Source: Paenibacillus senegalensis JC66
Lineage (GTDB): Bacteria; Bacillota; Bacilli; Paenibacillales; NBRC-103111
Length of the DNA: 64,000 nucleotides
Direction of reading: 5' to 3'
Assembly (NCBI RefSeq): GCF_000285515.1
Contig: NZ_HE610958.1
Location: forward strand, 267,137 to 331,136
The translations under genes and the position numbers were made by a program. Shown here piece after piece: positions 7,136 to 15,485 of the stretch. The notes beneath the pieces were generated by a model that had not been told where the DNA came from, searched no databases, and saw nothing but the letters and a program-made list of their open reading frames with translations. How positions within the stretch are numbered: the first letter of the stretch is position 1; each line of letters opens with the position of its first letter.

Positions 7136-8496
7136 AGCTTCGCTTTCGCCTATGGCTTACGTTCTCCCTGCTGGTTGTCATCATATGTACCGTCATTTAC
7201 ATTGGTATCATTAATGTCTACGAGGCGCGCACTATGGAGAGCCAAAAGCAGCTGGTTATCTCGCAAGGATACGGAGCCGTTGACAAAATCCGCGGCACAC
7301 TTCCCCGTGCTGCTGACCGTACAGATGGCTATCTTTCTTTTTACAGTGACCAGCTTAACTCCCGGCTGCTTATTCTCAATCATGAAAAACAGCTCTGGTT
7401 TGACAGCGCCAAGCAATTGCAGCCCGGCGCTCCCTTGTCTCTGGCGATCCTGAATGAGGGCGAAGTGCCCGCGGGACTCTTTATCCCTACTTCTTCCTAT
7501 GGCTATGTGCAGTACACCTTATTACCATTGGATGAAGCGGTTGATCTCGGTTACTTGCTAATCATTAACAACGTTGATTATTTATACGAGGATATTTTTT
7601 CTTTCCGGCTGCAAGTGATCTTTATTATGATGGCATCGGTTTTTGCTTTCTTCTTTCTCTGTTACGGAATCGCATCGTGGTTTACCGGGCCCATCAACAC
7701 GATCATTCAACAAATGAAGCGAATTACGCCGCAGCGCAGAGCCTTCAAGGTCGCCTACAGCCGGAAGGATGAAATTCGCGAGCTGGCGACCGAAATCGAG
7801 CATATGGTTCGGCAGCTGAACCGTTATGACCAGCGCCAGCAGCAATTTTTGAGCAGCACTTCCCACGAGCTGAAAACGCCGTTGGCTACGATGCAGTTAA
7901 TCGTGGAGAATTTGCCGCATGTGCGAGAAGACAGCTCGACGCACCATGACTTCCTTTCCGACTTGTCGGTGCAAATCAATAAAATGAGACGGATCGTCGA
8001 CAATTTGATGGATGTCAACCGGATGGCGGAGAAGCCGCTCGAAAAACAGCGTTTGTCAGGCAAAGACCTGGAAAAGCATATCCGCGAGCACTTTCAGTGG
8101 ATTGCCGAAGAGAAGCTGATTGAGCTGAATTTCCTAGGCTTGGATACGACCATTGAAGCCGACCGGGATTTGTTTCTGCGCGCTGCCGACAATCTCGTAT
8201 CCAACGCTTTGCGTTACTCGGATACTAAAGGAAGAGTAACGATTTCCCTGCTTCCTGCCTCCGGGAACGGCAGTGCTGAATTTGCTGTTTGCGATGACGG
8301 GATCGGCATCCCTGAGGAAGAGCTGCCTCATATTTTCGAGCCGTTCTACCGCTCTAATGAAGCCAGCTCCTGGAATCAGGAAGGCAGCGGCCTCGGTCTG
8401 ACGATTGTCAAGCAAATTGCCGACATGCATGAATGCCGCCTTCTGGTCGAGTCACAGAGCGGCAAAGGCACTTGTGTGAAATTGATTTTTCCGTAA
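7132..8496 (+). CDS. Membrane sensor histidine kinase
   Basis: 454 residues; its ATG overlaps the end of the response regulator gene (ATGA), which implies coupled translation. Membrane helices lie near residues 7-28 and 155-180, enclosing an extracellular sensor region of about 125 residues. Next come a HAMP linker, a HisKA domain with H245 in SSTSHELKTPLATM, and an ATPase domain with N in DNLVSNALRYS, DDGIGIPEEELPHIFEPFYR and GSGLGLTIVKQIA. The signal it senses is unknown. Closest in layout to the generic EnvZ-like kinases of Firmicutes. Confidence 0.94.
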   Translation: MKLRFRLWLTFSLLVVIICTVIYIGIINVYEARTMESQKQLVISQGYGAVDKIRGTLPRAADRTDGYLSFYSDQLNSRLLILNHEKQLWFDSAKQLQPGAPLSLAILNEGEVPAGLFIPTSSYGYVQYTLLPLDEAVDLGYLLIINNVDYLYEDIFSFRLQVIFIMMASVFAFFFLCYGIASWFTGPINTIIQQMKRITPQRRAFKVAYSRKDEIRELATEIEHMVRQLNRYDQRQQQFLSSTSHELKTPLATMQLIVENLPHVREDSSTHHDFLSDLSVQINKMRRIVDNLMDVNRMAEKPLEKQRLSGKDLEKHIREHFQWIAEEKLIELNFLGLDTTIEADRDLFLRAADNLVSNALRYSDTKGRVTISLLPASGNGSAEFAVCDDGIGIPEEELPHIFEPFYRSNEASSWNQEGSGLGLTIVKQIADMHECRLLVESQSGKGTCVKLIFP

Positions 8497-8827
8497 GTGA
8501 AGAGCCTAAGCCGATGATTAATGACCAGAAAAGAAGGTTAAACCAAAATCAAGCGGATAGTTTCCTTAGCCGGACTCTGCACGGTATTCATCGCTCCATG
8601 GCACTGGGAATTAAGAAAAGTCCTGCCCCTGCAGTTTCACCAGCAAGTAACAAAAATGTTACGGTACGGCCATTCCGGTGATACAAATCATTTTTATACT
8701 TAAGCTGTAATCAGCAATTAAACCACAAGACCATGGCCTGACGGTCAGAAAGCGGACTAGTGGTGCGAAGTATATTCAAAAATACTGCTTCGCGAGGCTT
8801 CAAAAACAAAAAGGAGGGTTTACACCT
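8497..8827. other. Intergenic stretch without a recognised gene
   Basis: A short plus-strand frame (about 8513-8681) lacks a ribosome binding site and resembles nothing. I see no clear terminator for the two-component operon here. The AAGGAGG at 8812-8818 belongs to the next gene. Confidence 0.5.
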
Positions 8828-9481
8828 ATGAGAAAACCATGGAAAACCATACTGTTAACTACCGCTGCCATCATGATGATTACTGCAGGCTGCGGCCAGC
8901 CCGCACAGACCGCGCCTCCCAGCAATCCAACGCAAGGGGGCTCTCCATCTACGAGTCAGCCGCCAAATGACCCGAATAATACCGGCGAAAACAATAGTGA
9001 AAATGAGCCGGCCGAAAATAACGAGGATACAATCGATCCTAACGAAGCCAGCGATAAGGTTACCGAAACCGTCACCTTGTATTTCACCGACACGGATCTT
9101 ATGAACAATTACTCGGTAGAACGGGAAGTAAGCGCAGAGTCGGCAGAGGATCTGCCCAAGGCTGCTTTGGAAGCATGGATGGCCGGACCCGACCATGAAG
9201 GGCTGGGCAACCTCGTTCCTCCAGGCGTAGTCGTTGAGTACGTTAAAGGGGAAGGCGGAATTGCCGAGGTCAGCTTCTCCAGCGAATTGAAAAACGCTAA
9301 CCTGGGCTCCTCCGGGGAAATGTTCCTCCTGGAGCAAATTGCACTCATTATGAAGCAGTTTGGCTACGATTCGACCCAAATTCTGATCGAAGGCGAGATT
9401 GAGGAATCTTTGCTCGGCCATGTGACTACATCCGAGCCAATTTCTCCGCCTCCTGCCGATGAGATCCAGCCGATGGAATAA
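8828..9481 (+). CDS. GerMN-domain lipoprotein
   Basis: 217 residues. It starts MRKPWKTILLTTAAIMMI and has a lipobox ending TAGC, so it should be anchored outside the cytoplasmic membrane. A low-complexity Pro/Ser/Asn/Glu-rich linker runs to about residue 75. A GerMN (sporulation/germination M-N) domain follows: TETVTLYFTDTDLMNNYSVE, the segment LPKAALEAWMAGP and ILIEGEIEESLLGH. GerM in B. subtilis acts in spore envelope assembly; GerMN lipoproteins in general are structural and of unclear role. A strong ribosome binding site (AAGGAGGGTTTACACCT) precedes the ATG. A hairpin terminator follows. Confidence 0.88.
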   Translation: MRKPWKTILLTTAAIMMITAGCGQPAQTAPPSNPTQGGSPSTSQPPNDPNNTGENNSENEPAENNEDTIDPNEASDKVTETVTLYFTDTDLMNNYSVEREVSAESAEDLPKAALEAWMAGPDHEGLGNLVPPGVVVEYVKGEGGIAEVSFSSELKNANLGSSGEMFLLEQIALIMKQFGYDSTQILIEGEIEESLLGHVTTSEPISPPPADEIQPME

Positions 9482-9542
9482 TCTGCAATATTGTTAAGAA
9501 TTGCTTCTGACGAAGCTCATTCGGAGATGAATAACCCGTATT

Positions 9543-9588
9543 AGCTCCTGTATCCGGTCGGTTAAACCCGGGATACAGGAGCTTTTGT
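9543..9588 (+). terminator. Terminator of the GerMN lipoprotein gene
   Basis: AGCTCCTGTATCC (9543-9555) pairs with GGATACAGGAGCT (9571-9583), followed by TTTTGTT. Confidence 0.85.
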
Positions 9589-9790
9589 TATGGCTGATAT
9601 GGATATAGGCACAAACTTGAATATGTGCTTAATCATAACTGGGCAGAACACATGCGGCATACTCCGCTGGAAGTCAAGCACTGATATTAAGAATAAGCCT
9701 GAATATGGCTCAAAACTTAAACTAGTGGTTGACAACAAAGGAGAAAATCACTATGGGGAATGAGAGGACCTCCGATTGCTGTTAGCATAT

Positions 9791-9828
9791 GCTCCCGAAA
9801 TACGCTTTCTTCCAGAAAGCGTTGACCC
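9791..9828. repeat. Dispersed palindromic repeat, copy 1
   Basis: GCTCCCGAA followed by GCTTTCTTCCAGAAAGC, a small hairpin with a TCC loop, then GTTGACC. A related copy lies 100 bases downstream (9873-9923) and a third at 62312-62370. The space 9482-10005 otherwise holds only the GerMN terminator. Confidence 0.55.
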
Positions 9829-9872
9829 CAGATTTCTTAATCATAGCCGCCGCAGCGGTTGAAATCCGGTGG

Positions 9873-9923
9873 CAAAGGCGAACGCTTCCACGCTCCCGAA
9901 GCTGCTTTCCTTCGGAAAGCTTG
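9873..9923. repeat. Dispersed palindromic repeat, copy 2
   Basis: CAAAGGCGAACGCTTCCACG, then CTCCCGAAGCT and the hairpin GCTTTCCTTCGGAAAGC. The left part matches the third copy at 62312 (CAAAGGCGACCGCTTC) and the hairpin matches copy 1. Confidence 0.6.
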
Positions 9924-10005
9924 GACTCCCTCTTCCCCTCCGCTTCTGCTATCTTATACTGTCAACCGCTAATTATTAGAGTGAGCCCTGAATATATCTG
10001 CATCT

Positions 10006-11196
10006 TTAAGGAAAAGCGAGCTTGCCCATCACGGTCGGGCTGGCAGCACCGGTGGAAACCGGCAAATTGTTCGGTACGCCGTGCAGCGTGTTGTTGCCCA
10101 GAATGGCAAACGCTATCGCTTCCTTCGCATCTGCGGAAACGCCGAAGTCGTCTGCGATGCGGATGGTGAGCTCCGGCAGCAGCTCGCCCATCATGCGCAG
10201 CAGCGTGGCGTTGAGCGCCCCGCCGCCGCTAACGATGACGGTAGCGGCCGGCGTCTGCGGCAGGACGAAGTCGCGATACCCTGAGGCAATTGAATGCGCC
10301 GTAAAGGCCGTGAACGTGGCCACTGTATCGGCAGCGGACAGCTGCCGAACCGCCGCCTCGTTCAGCCATTGCTGCGCGTACGCTTTGCCGAACATCTCGC
10401 GCCCCGTCGTCTTGACGGGCTTCTGGCGGAAGTACGGATGCTGCAGCATCTGCTCCAGCATCCGTATATCCGCCGTGCCCTCCGCCGCCCAGCGGCCCCC
10501 CTCGTCGTAGCTGAGCCTCCCGCCGGACAGCTGATAGACCGCCTGGTCTATCAGCATGTTGCCGGGACCGGTATCGAACGCTACGACATCCTCGGGCCGG
10601 GCGGCGGCAGGCAGCACCGCGCAGTTGCCGATGCCGCCGATATTCTGGGCGATGCGCCCTTCGCGCTCATCGCGAAACAGAATGAAGTCGGCATACGGCG
10701 CCAGCGGCGCTCCGTGCCCGCCTACGGCCATATCGGCCGTGCGGAAATCACCGACCACCAGCTTGCCGGTGCGCTTGGCGATGACTGACAGATCGCCGAT
10801 CTGCAGCGTGGAGCGGACACGGGGCGGCTCACACATGTGGTCGGTTTCGGGAATGTGCCATACCGTCTGCCCATGGGAGCTGACGGCATCCACCTCACTC
10901 ATCTCCATGCCCGCCTCATGCACGGCTTCATGTACCGCTTCCGCAAAGTGCTCGCCAAGCAGAAAATTCATGGAACAGACGTCGGCGGTCGAGGATTGGT
11001 CCAGGGAGCATATCCGCTTCAGCTGCTCTCGCAGAGTGTCGTCATATGCTCTCGAATAGAAATGAAGCAGCTCCACCTTGCTGTCCATACCATAGCCGTC
11101 AATCCGCACTACGGCGGCATCTATGCCATCCAGCGAAGTACCGGACATCAGACCGACTATAATTTTGCTCGGTTGATTAAGCAGGCTTGTTAGCAT
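10006..11196 (-). CDS. anmK: Anhydro-N-acetylmuramic acid kinase
   Basis: 396 residues. AnmK opens the 1,6-anhydro ring of anhydroMurNAc and phosphorylates it, giving MurNAc-6-P, the substrate of MurQ. The N-terminal IIVGLMSGTSLDGIDAAVV carries the phosphate-binding loop, and DTGPGNMLIDQ and VSGGGALNATLL are family hallmarks. Its ATG overlaps the nagZ stop codon by one base (TAATG), so translation is coupled. Third gene of the namZ-nagZ-anmK run. AnmK in a Gram-positive implies a source of anhydro-muropeptides, made by lytic transglycosylases. No clear terminator is seen after it. Confidence 0.95.
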   Translation of the reverse strand: MLTSLLNQPSKIIVGLMSGTSLDGIDAAVVRIDGYGMDSKVELLHFYSRAYDDTLREQLKRICSLDQSSTADVCSMNFLLGEHFAEAVHEAVHEAGMEMSEVDAVSSHGQTVWHIPETDHMCEPPRVRSTLQIGDLSVIAKRTGKLVVGDFRTADMAVGGHGAPLAPYADFILFRDEREGRIAQNIGGIGNCAVLPAAARPEDVVAFDTGPGNMLIDQAVYQLSGGRLSYDEGGRWAAEGTADIRMLEQMLQHPYFRQKPVKTTGREMFGKAYAQQWLNEAAVRQLSAADTVATFTAFTAHSIASGYRDFVLPQTPAATVIVSGGGALNATLLRMMGELLPELTIRIADDFGVSADAKEAIAFAILGNNTLHGVPNNLPVSTGAASPTVMGKLAFP

Positions 11197-12815
11197 TATC
11201 TTTCCCCTCCTTCGTTCCCGCCGTGCTCTAGCGTTACCGGGCAGCGGCCGTTGGCCCTCAGCTTTCCGGTCATCACCCGGGCAGCGCTTGCCATAGCCAG
11301 CGGACGGGTTTCATAAGTGAGCAGGCAGGTGGACAGTTCGGGGATGGACTGCACGTCATAAGGATTGCGTGTAGCTACGACGATCACCTTAAGCTCCTTC
11401 CGCAGCAGTGAGCGGACCAGCTCCGCCTGAGCGGGGTCAAAGCAGGCGTTATAGGTAGCCACGATTACTTGGGGAAAGCCTTCCGCCCGGGCTTCCAGCT
11501 CCGCCGTCAGCCTGGACACATCGGCTAGCCGGATTTGCTCCTCCACAACCTTCAGCCCTTGCTCGCGGAGCGCACGCCCCAAAGTCATTTCTTCAGAGCT
11601 GTAGCTTTCATCCGCAATGGTAGACACCTCAGGGGACAAGGACAGCACCAGGGTGGAAAGCTCAGCTAGCGGGAGAAGCCCTTGACTGTCCTTGACCACA
11701 GTAATGCTCGCTTCGCTCCACTTGCGCGCTTTTTGCTGGTATTCAGCACAGCCAACCTGGCGGATCGGCAGCACGGATGCTGGTCCGCCCTCTTTTGCTA
11801 CAGGCGACAGCCGTTTCGCTTTAAGAGCAAGCACCCGGTCCACTGACTCGCGGATACGTTCTGCGCTCAGCCTTCCCGTTTCCACTGCTTGAACAATCGC
11901 TTGGAAAGCAGCCTGCTGCAGCTCCAGCGTATGACTGACCAGGATGAGATCGGCTCCCGCCTCCAGGGCCATGACAGCCGCTTCCGCTGTTCCAAAATGC
12001 TTGGCTATAGCATCCATTTCCATACAGTCGGTAACGATGACGCCTTCATAGCCGATTTCATGGCGAAGCAAATCGGTTAGCAAAGCCCGGGACAGCGTGG
12101 CGGGAAGACCATTAGGCTCATATTCGGGAAATACGATATGTGAGGACATAATGACATCCACGCCGCCTGCAACCGCAGCCCGAAATGGAACCAGCTCAAC
12201 GGACTCGATCCGCTCCCGCGCATGAGAGATGGTCGGCAGGCCGAGATGAGAGTCCGTATCCGTGTCGCCATGTCCGGGGAAATGCTTGGCCGTAGCGGCA
12301 ATTCCTGCGTCCTGCAGGCCTTGGATAAGCGAGACGCCGAACCGGGCAACCTGCTCAGGCCGCTCTCCAAAGGAGCGTACTCCAATGACGGGATTCGCCG
12401 GATTGTTGTTGACATCCAAGACAGGAGCGAAATTAAAATTGATGCCCAGCGCTTTGAGCTCACTACCCGTAATATAACCGGCATCATAGGCGCTTTGCGG
12501 ATCTCCGGTAGCAGCAAGCGCCATTTGCCCAGGAAACAGCGTAACCCCTTCGGTCAGCCTGGCCACCATCCCTCCCTCCTGATCTACCGAAATCCATAAA
12601 GGAGGCGCACCGGCTTCGCTGGCCAGCTGCTGAAGCTGCCCGCTCAGCCTCGCAACCTGCTCGACCGTCTGCACATTCCTCGCAAAATAAATGACTCCGC
12701 CCAATTCCTGCTTCTCGATCATGGATTGCAGTGATGGCGGAACCTCATACCCCTGAAATCCAAACATCAGAAGCTGTCCGATTTGCTGCTTCAAACTCAT
12801 GCTTTCGCTATTCAT
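11196..12815 (-). CDS. nagZ: Beta-N-acetylglucosaminidase, glycoside hydrolase family 3
   Basis: 539 residues from the ATG at 12815, which has AGGAGGG 10 bases upstream; the longer open frame reads through a DNA repeat and is rejected. NagZ removes GlcNAc from GlcNAc-MurNAc fragments. The family-3 motif KHFPGHGDT is at residues 177-185, with the Asp-Ser-His catalytic dyad at D188/H190 and the nucleophile D263 in VTDCMEMDAI. A C-terminal domain of about 170 residues is present, as in the two-domain Bacillus NagZ. No signal peptide is visible from this start. It lies between namZ (315 bases upstream) and anmK. Confidence 0.93.
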   Translation of the reverse strand: MNSESMSLKQQIGQLLMFGFQGYEVPPSLQSMIEKQELGGVIYFARNVQTVEQVARLSGQLQQLASEAGAPPLWISVDQEGGMVARLTEGVTLFPGQMALAATGDPQSAYDAGYITGSELKALGINFNFAPVLDVNNNPANPVIGVRSFGERPEQVARFGVSLIQGLQDAGIAATAKHFPGHGDTDTDSHLGLPTISHARERIESVELVPFRAAVAGGVDVIMSSHIVFPEYEPNGLPATLSRALLTDLLRHEIGYEGVIVTDCMEMDAIAKHFGTAEAAVMALEAGADLILVSHTLELQQAAFQAIVQAVETGRLSAERIRESVDRVLALKAKRLSPVAKEGGPASVLPIRQVGCAEYQQKARKWSEASITVVKDSQGLLPLAELSTLVLSLSPEVSTIADESYSSEEMTLGRALREQGLKVVEEQIRLADVSRLTAELEARAEGFPQVIVATYNACFDPAQAELVRSLLRKELKVIVVATRNPYDVQSIPELSTCLLTYETRPLAMASAARVMTGKLRANGRCPVTLEHGGNEGGER

Positions 12816-12900
12816 TACTATGATTCCCTCCTGTATACCAAAGCAGCTCGCGTCCTCCATGATGCAACTCTGCTCAGGGCCCTGCTGCTTATATACCTTG

Positions 12901-13055
12901 CTGATCCACCAGTCTTTTGCTGATGCTCCAATCTTGCTGCTCTGATCCACCAGTCCTTTGCTGATGCTCCAATCTTGCTGCGCTGATCCCCAGTCCTTGG
13001 CTGATGCTCCAATCTTGCTGCGCTGATCCCCCAGTCTCTTGCTGGTGCCTGAAAA
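12901..13055. repeat. 41-bp tandem array between namZ and nagZ
   Basis: Units starting CTGATCCACCAGTC and ending CCAATCTTGCTG begin at 12901, 12942, 12983 and 13023, that is periods of 41, 41 and 40 bases; the fourth is truncated. The units differ by a few substitutions. The array sits in the 315-base gap inside the namZ-nagZ-anmK run. Confidence 0.85.
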
Positions 13056-13119
13056 TGCAAGCAGGCTGCTGTATTCTTCCGACGGCGATCCATCATGATC
13101 AGGAAGCGCAGCAGCCTGC
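13048..13119 (-). terminator. Stem-loop after namZ
   Basis: GCAGGCTGCTG (13061-13071) pairs with CAGCAGCCTGC (13109-13119) around a loop that holds a smaller CTTCC/GGAAG pair. On the minus strand TTGCATTTTC follows, a weak T-tract. It could be a partial terminator between namZ and nagZ. Confidence 0.5.
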
Positions 13120-13130
13120 TCAAGGCGTTA

Positions 13131-14303
13131 TTACGTATATATCCAGTAGGTCCGGCTGTTGTTCTGCCATTCCAGAGCTTCTGTATTCCATTCTTCAACG
13201 ATTTGTTCAAGTCCTCCCGGCTCGCCAAGCTCTGTTTTTACCCGGGTGCTTCCGGTCAGCAGATCGATAAAAGGCCTTCCGCCCTCCGCGCGCGGCGGCA
13301 GCCATTCAAAATGATCGGGATGCAGCCTCATGACCTCTCTCAACAGATGCAGCCCGGTTTCAACCGGACGGAAGCTTTCCTTATCCGTTACAAACAATTG
13401 AACACCGGCGCATAGTTCTCCTTGGTGCTTGGAAAACGTCGGCGTGAAGTAGACCGGACAAAACCGCACACCGGGCAGCTGATTGGCTTCCAAAGCCTTG
13501 GCCAGACGCTCCGCGTCTACCCAGGGAGCTCCAATCTGCTCAAATGGCTTAGTAGTTCCCCGGCCTTCGGACAAACGGGTTCCCTCAAAAAAACAAGTTC
13601 CCGGATAAACTCTAGCCGTATCGAGCGTCGGTATGTTCGGGGAAGGCAAAATCCACGGAAGTCCCGTATCCGTGTAGTCCATTGCCCGATTCCAGTTTTC
13701 CAGCGGAACGACCACCAGGTCACATTTCTTCGGCAGACCATCGTTAACGAGACGGGCAAATTCCCCAATCGTCAGTCCGGTCCGGATCGGCATGGCCCAT
13801 GCTCCTACCATCGACTCCATTCCTGGAGTGAGCAAGCCTCCTTCACAGCGTTCCCCGCCTAGCGGGTTAGGTCGGTCAAGTACTATAAGCTCCTTGCCGT
13901 TTTCTGCACATGCTTCCATCGTATAAATTAATGTACTTAAATAAGTATAGAAACGAAGTCCTAAATCCTGGATGTCAAAAAGAACGGCGTCTACCTCTCC
14001 CAGCATTTCCGCTGTAGGCTTCTTCCGTTCCCCATAAAGACTGTAAACCGGTATATCCCACTGCTCATCCCGTTCGTCCTCAAAGCGGATTCCGGCTTGC
14101 TTTTCTCCCCGTATTCCATGCTCGCAAGCAAACAGCGCAGTCAATTCACAGCTTTCCATTTGTGCGCATAAATCAATAACGGACTGCAGATCGCCTGTTC
14201 GTCCCGTTGGATTGGTAAGCAAGCCAACACGCTTCCCATCCACGTAGCGCTTTTCGTTATTAAGCAGATTTTCTGCTCCGGTAATCACCCGTTTTGCTGT
14301 CAC
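13131..14303 (-). CDS. namZ: Exo-beta-N-acetylmuramidase (DUF1343 family)
   Basis: 390 residues. NamZ (B. subtilis YbbC, DUF1343) removes MurNAc from the ends of peptidoglycan chains. Typical segments are VGLLTNPTGRTGDLQSVIDL, LFACEHGIRGE, DAVLFDIQDLGLRFYTYLS and the LDRPNPLGG motif. The start is a GTG at 14303 with AGAGGTGG just upstream; another GTG three codons earlier is possible. No signal peptide is seen, although some homologues are exported. First gene of the namZ-nagZ-anmK run. An AT-rich dyad lies about 250 bases upstream. Confidence 0.93.
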   Translation of the reverse strand: MTAKRVITGAENLLNNEKRYVDGKRVGLLTNPTGRTGDLQSVIDLCAQMESCELTALFACEHGIRGEKQAGIRFEDERDEQWDIPVYSLYGERKKPTAEMLGEVDAVLFDIQDLGLRFYTYLSTLIYTMEACAENGKELIVLDRPNPLGGERCEGGLLTPGMESMVGAWAMPIRTGLTIGEFARLVNDGLPKKCDLVVVPLENWNRAMDYTDTGLPWILPSPNIPTLDTARVYPGTCFFEGTRLSEGRGTTKPFEQIGAPWVDAERLAKALEANQLPGVRFCPVYFTPTFSKHQGELCAGVQLFVTDKESFRPVETGLHLLREVMRLHPDHFEWLPPRAEGGRPFIDLLTGSTRVKTELGEPGGLEQIVEEWNTEALEWQNNSRTYWIYT

Positions 14304-14547
14304 TCCGACCACCTCTGCCTATAAAATTGGTTACACAGAAACAAATCACTGCAATTTCGTTCCAGCCTGTCATCCCAGGACTCTTTCCAGGCCAGCTCTC
14401 TCCGGCCATAACCAAGTATCCGTGTCAGTAGAAGGGGATAGCTCATTTCTAGCCAAACTTATCGTAAGCTTTGCTATAAACAGACAGAATAAAGAGACAG
14501 TATCCGCCGGCATGTGCAACCGCTTCCACTCGACATTATTATAAGGG

Positions 14548-14600
14548 ATATAAAATAATATTTCAATATATAGTTTATTATATGAAATTTAATTTTACAT
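14548..14600. promoter_or_regulatory. AT-rich dyad, possible operator for the muropeptide genes
   Basis: ATATAAAATAATATTTCA (14548-14565) and TGAAATTTAATTTTACAT (14583-14600) are inverted copies with 15 of 18 positions matching. It lies in the divergent space between namZ and the kinase gene and could bind an RpiR/MurR-type regulator, but no such gene is in the window. Confidence 0.35.
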
Positions 14601-14976
14601 TTTCCAGCCAATGCCTTATACTTTTAACATCGGAACGTTAGCTCTGCTTAGCTTAGCTGGAGATAATCTCCTGGTTTACGAGAATTAGCTCCCTCCAGGA
14701 GCCTACTGGGCAGAACCTTACTAGGCAAAACGTTTCGAACCAACATTGGTTGTTCTTCGGCCTCTATAGCAACGGCGGACGGCGAAACATTCGTGCACTT
14801 ATAGTGCGAGTGAAGTATTCATTCACTTATTATCCAGTTACGCTGAAATCCATACAAACAGATACGAAGAGGCTGCCCCGAAAGTCGTCCAGCATTGCAG
14901 TGAATGATGTGGGTGAAGATAGCCCCTTAAAAAGATTATACTAACATTAACGCTCGTGACAGGCGCTCATCGGTCG

Positions 14977-15210
14977 CTAACGCTCGCCCTCGCTCTTATT
15001 TGTGACAACTGGCCCAGAAAACCGCGAGTTGAAGCAAAATAAGGACCATGGCAAGCGTTACAATTTTTATCCCTCTGATTTTTCTCAAATAAGGACCGCT
15101 GCGAGCGTTAGAATTTCGAACCAATGGTGAACAGGCTGCAAGCTGCAATTCGGAGCAGACTGCAAACGACGCCAACTGCCCGCTGCAACAACTGTTATTC
15201 ATAGTTTCGG
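14977..15210. repeat. Dispersed composite repeat, copy 1
   Basis: The core starts CTAACGCTCGCCCTCGCTC-TTATTTG and ends CAAATAAGGACCGCTGCGAG-CGTTAG, an imperfect inverted repeat, with a second internal copy of the right arm at about 15030-15054. A tail rich in CTGCAA words follows and ends GCCCGCTGCAACAACTG. A second copy with the same order lies at 27023-27456. No ORF or transposase is present. Confidence 0.8.
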
Positions 15211-15224
15211 ACTACATTGGATCT

Positions 15225-15395
15225 TTTGCTTATTTGCCTCCATTTGTTTTGTTCATTTTGCTCAGATCCTTTTGTTTATTGTGTTCCATTTGCTTTGCCC
15301 TATTTGTTTACAGTTAGCTCATTGCGCTCCATTTGTTTCCGTTTGTTTCCATTTGCTCATTGTGCTCCATTCACTCCTACTGCTCCATTTTGTAT
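15225..15395. repeat. Low-complexity CCATTTG word repeats before the kinase gene
   Basis: The stretch is pyrimidine-rich on the plus strand, with irregular repeats of CCATTTGTTT, TTTGCTC and GTGCTCCATT. It lies directly upstream of the MurK-type gene. Nothing else is seen between the dispersed repeat and the gene. Confidence 0.6.
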
Positions 15396-15485
15396 GCCAG
15401 TTATACGGATGAAATGGAACCACAATGTCTCGAATCTTGAAATGACATGAAATTAAAGAAACTACATGCCAAAGTAGGTGCGCTT

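Noticed and set aside
8433-8681. Open frame overlapping the end of the histidine kinase gene
   Set aside because: No ribosome binding site at any in-frame start, no family resemblance, and part of it is a shadow of the kinase.
12816-12950. Longer NagZ starting at 12950
   Set aside because: The extra 45 codons translate the 41-bp tandem repeat and lack a ribosome binding site; AGGAGGG with ATG at 12815 is better.
14750-15202. Short open frames around the dispersed repeat (14750-14944 plus, 14996-15202 minus)
   Set aside because: They lie in or beside repeat sequence, lack ribosome binding sites and show no family pattern.
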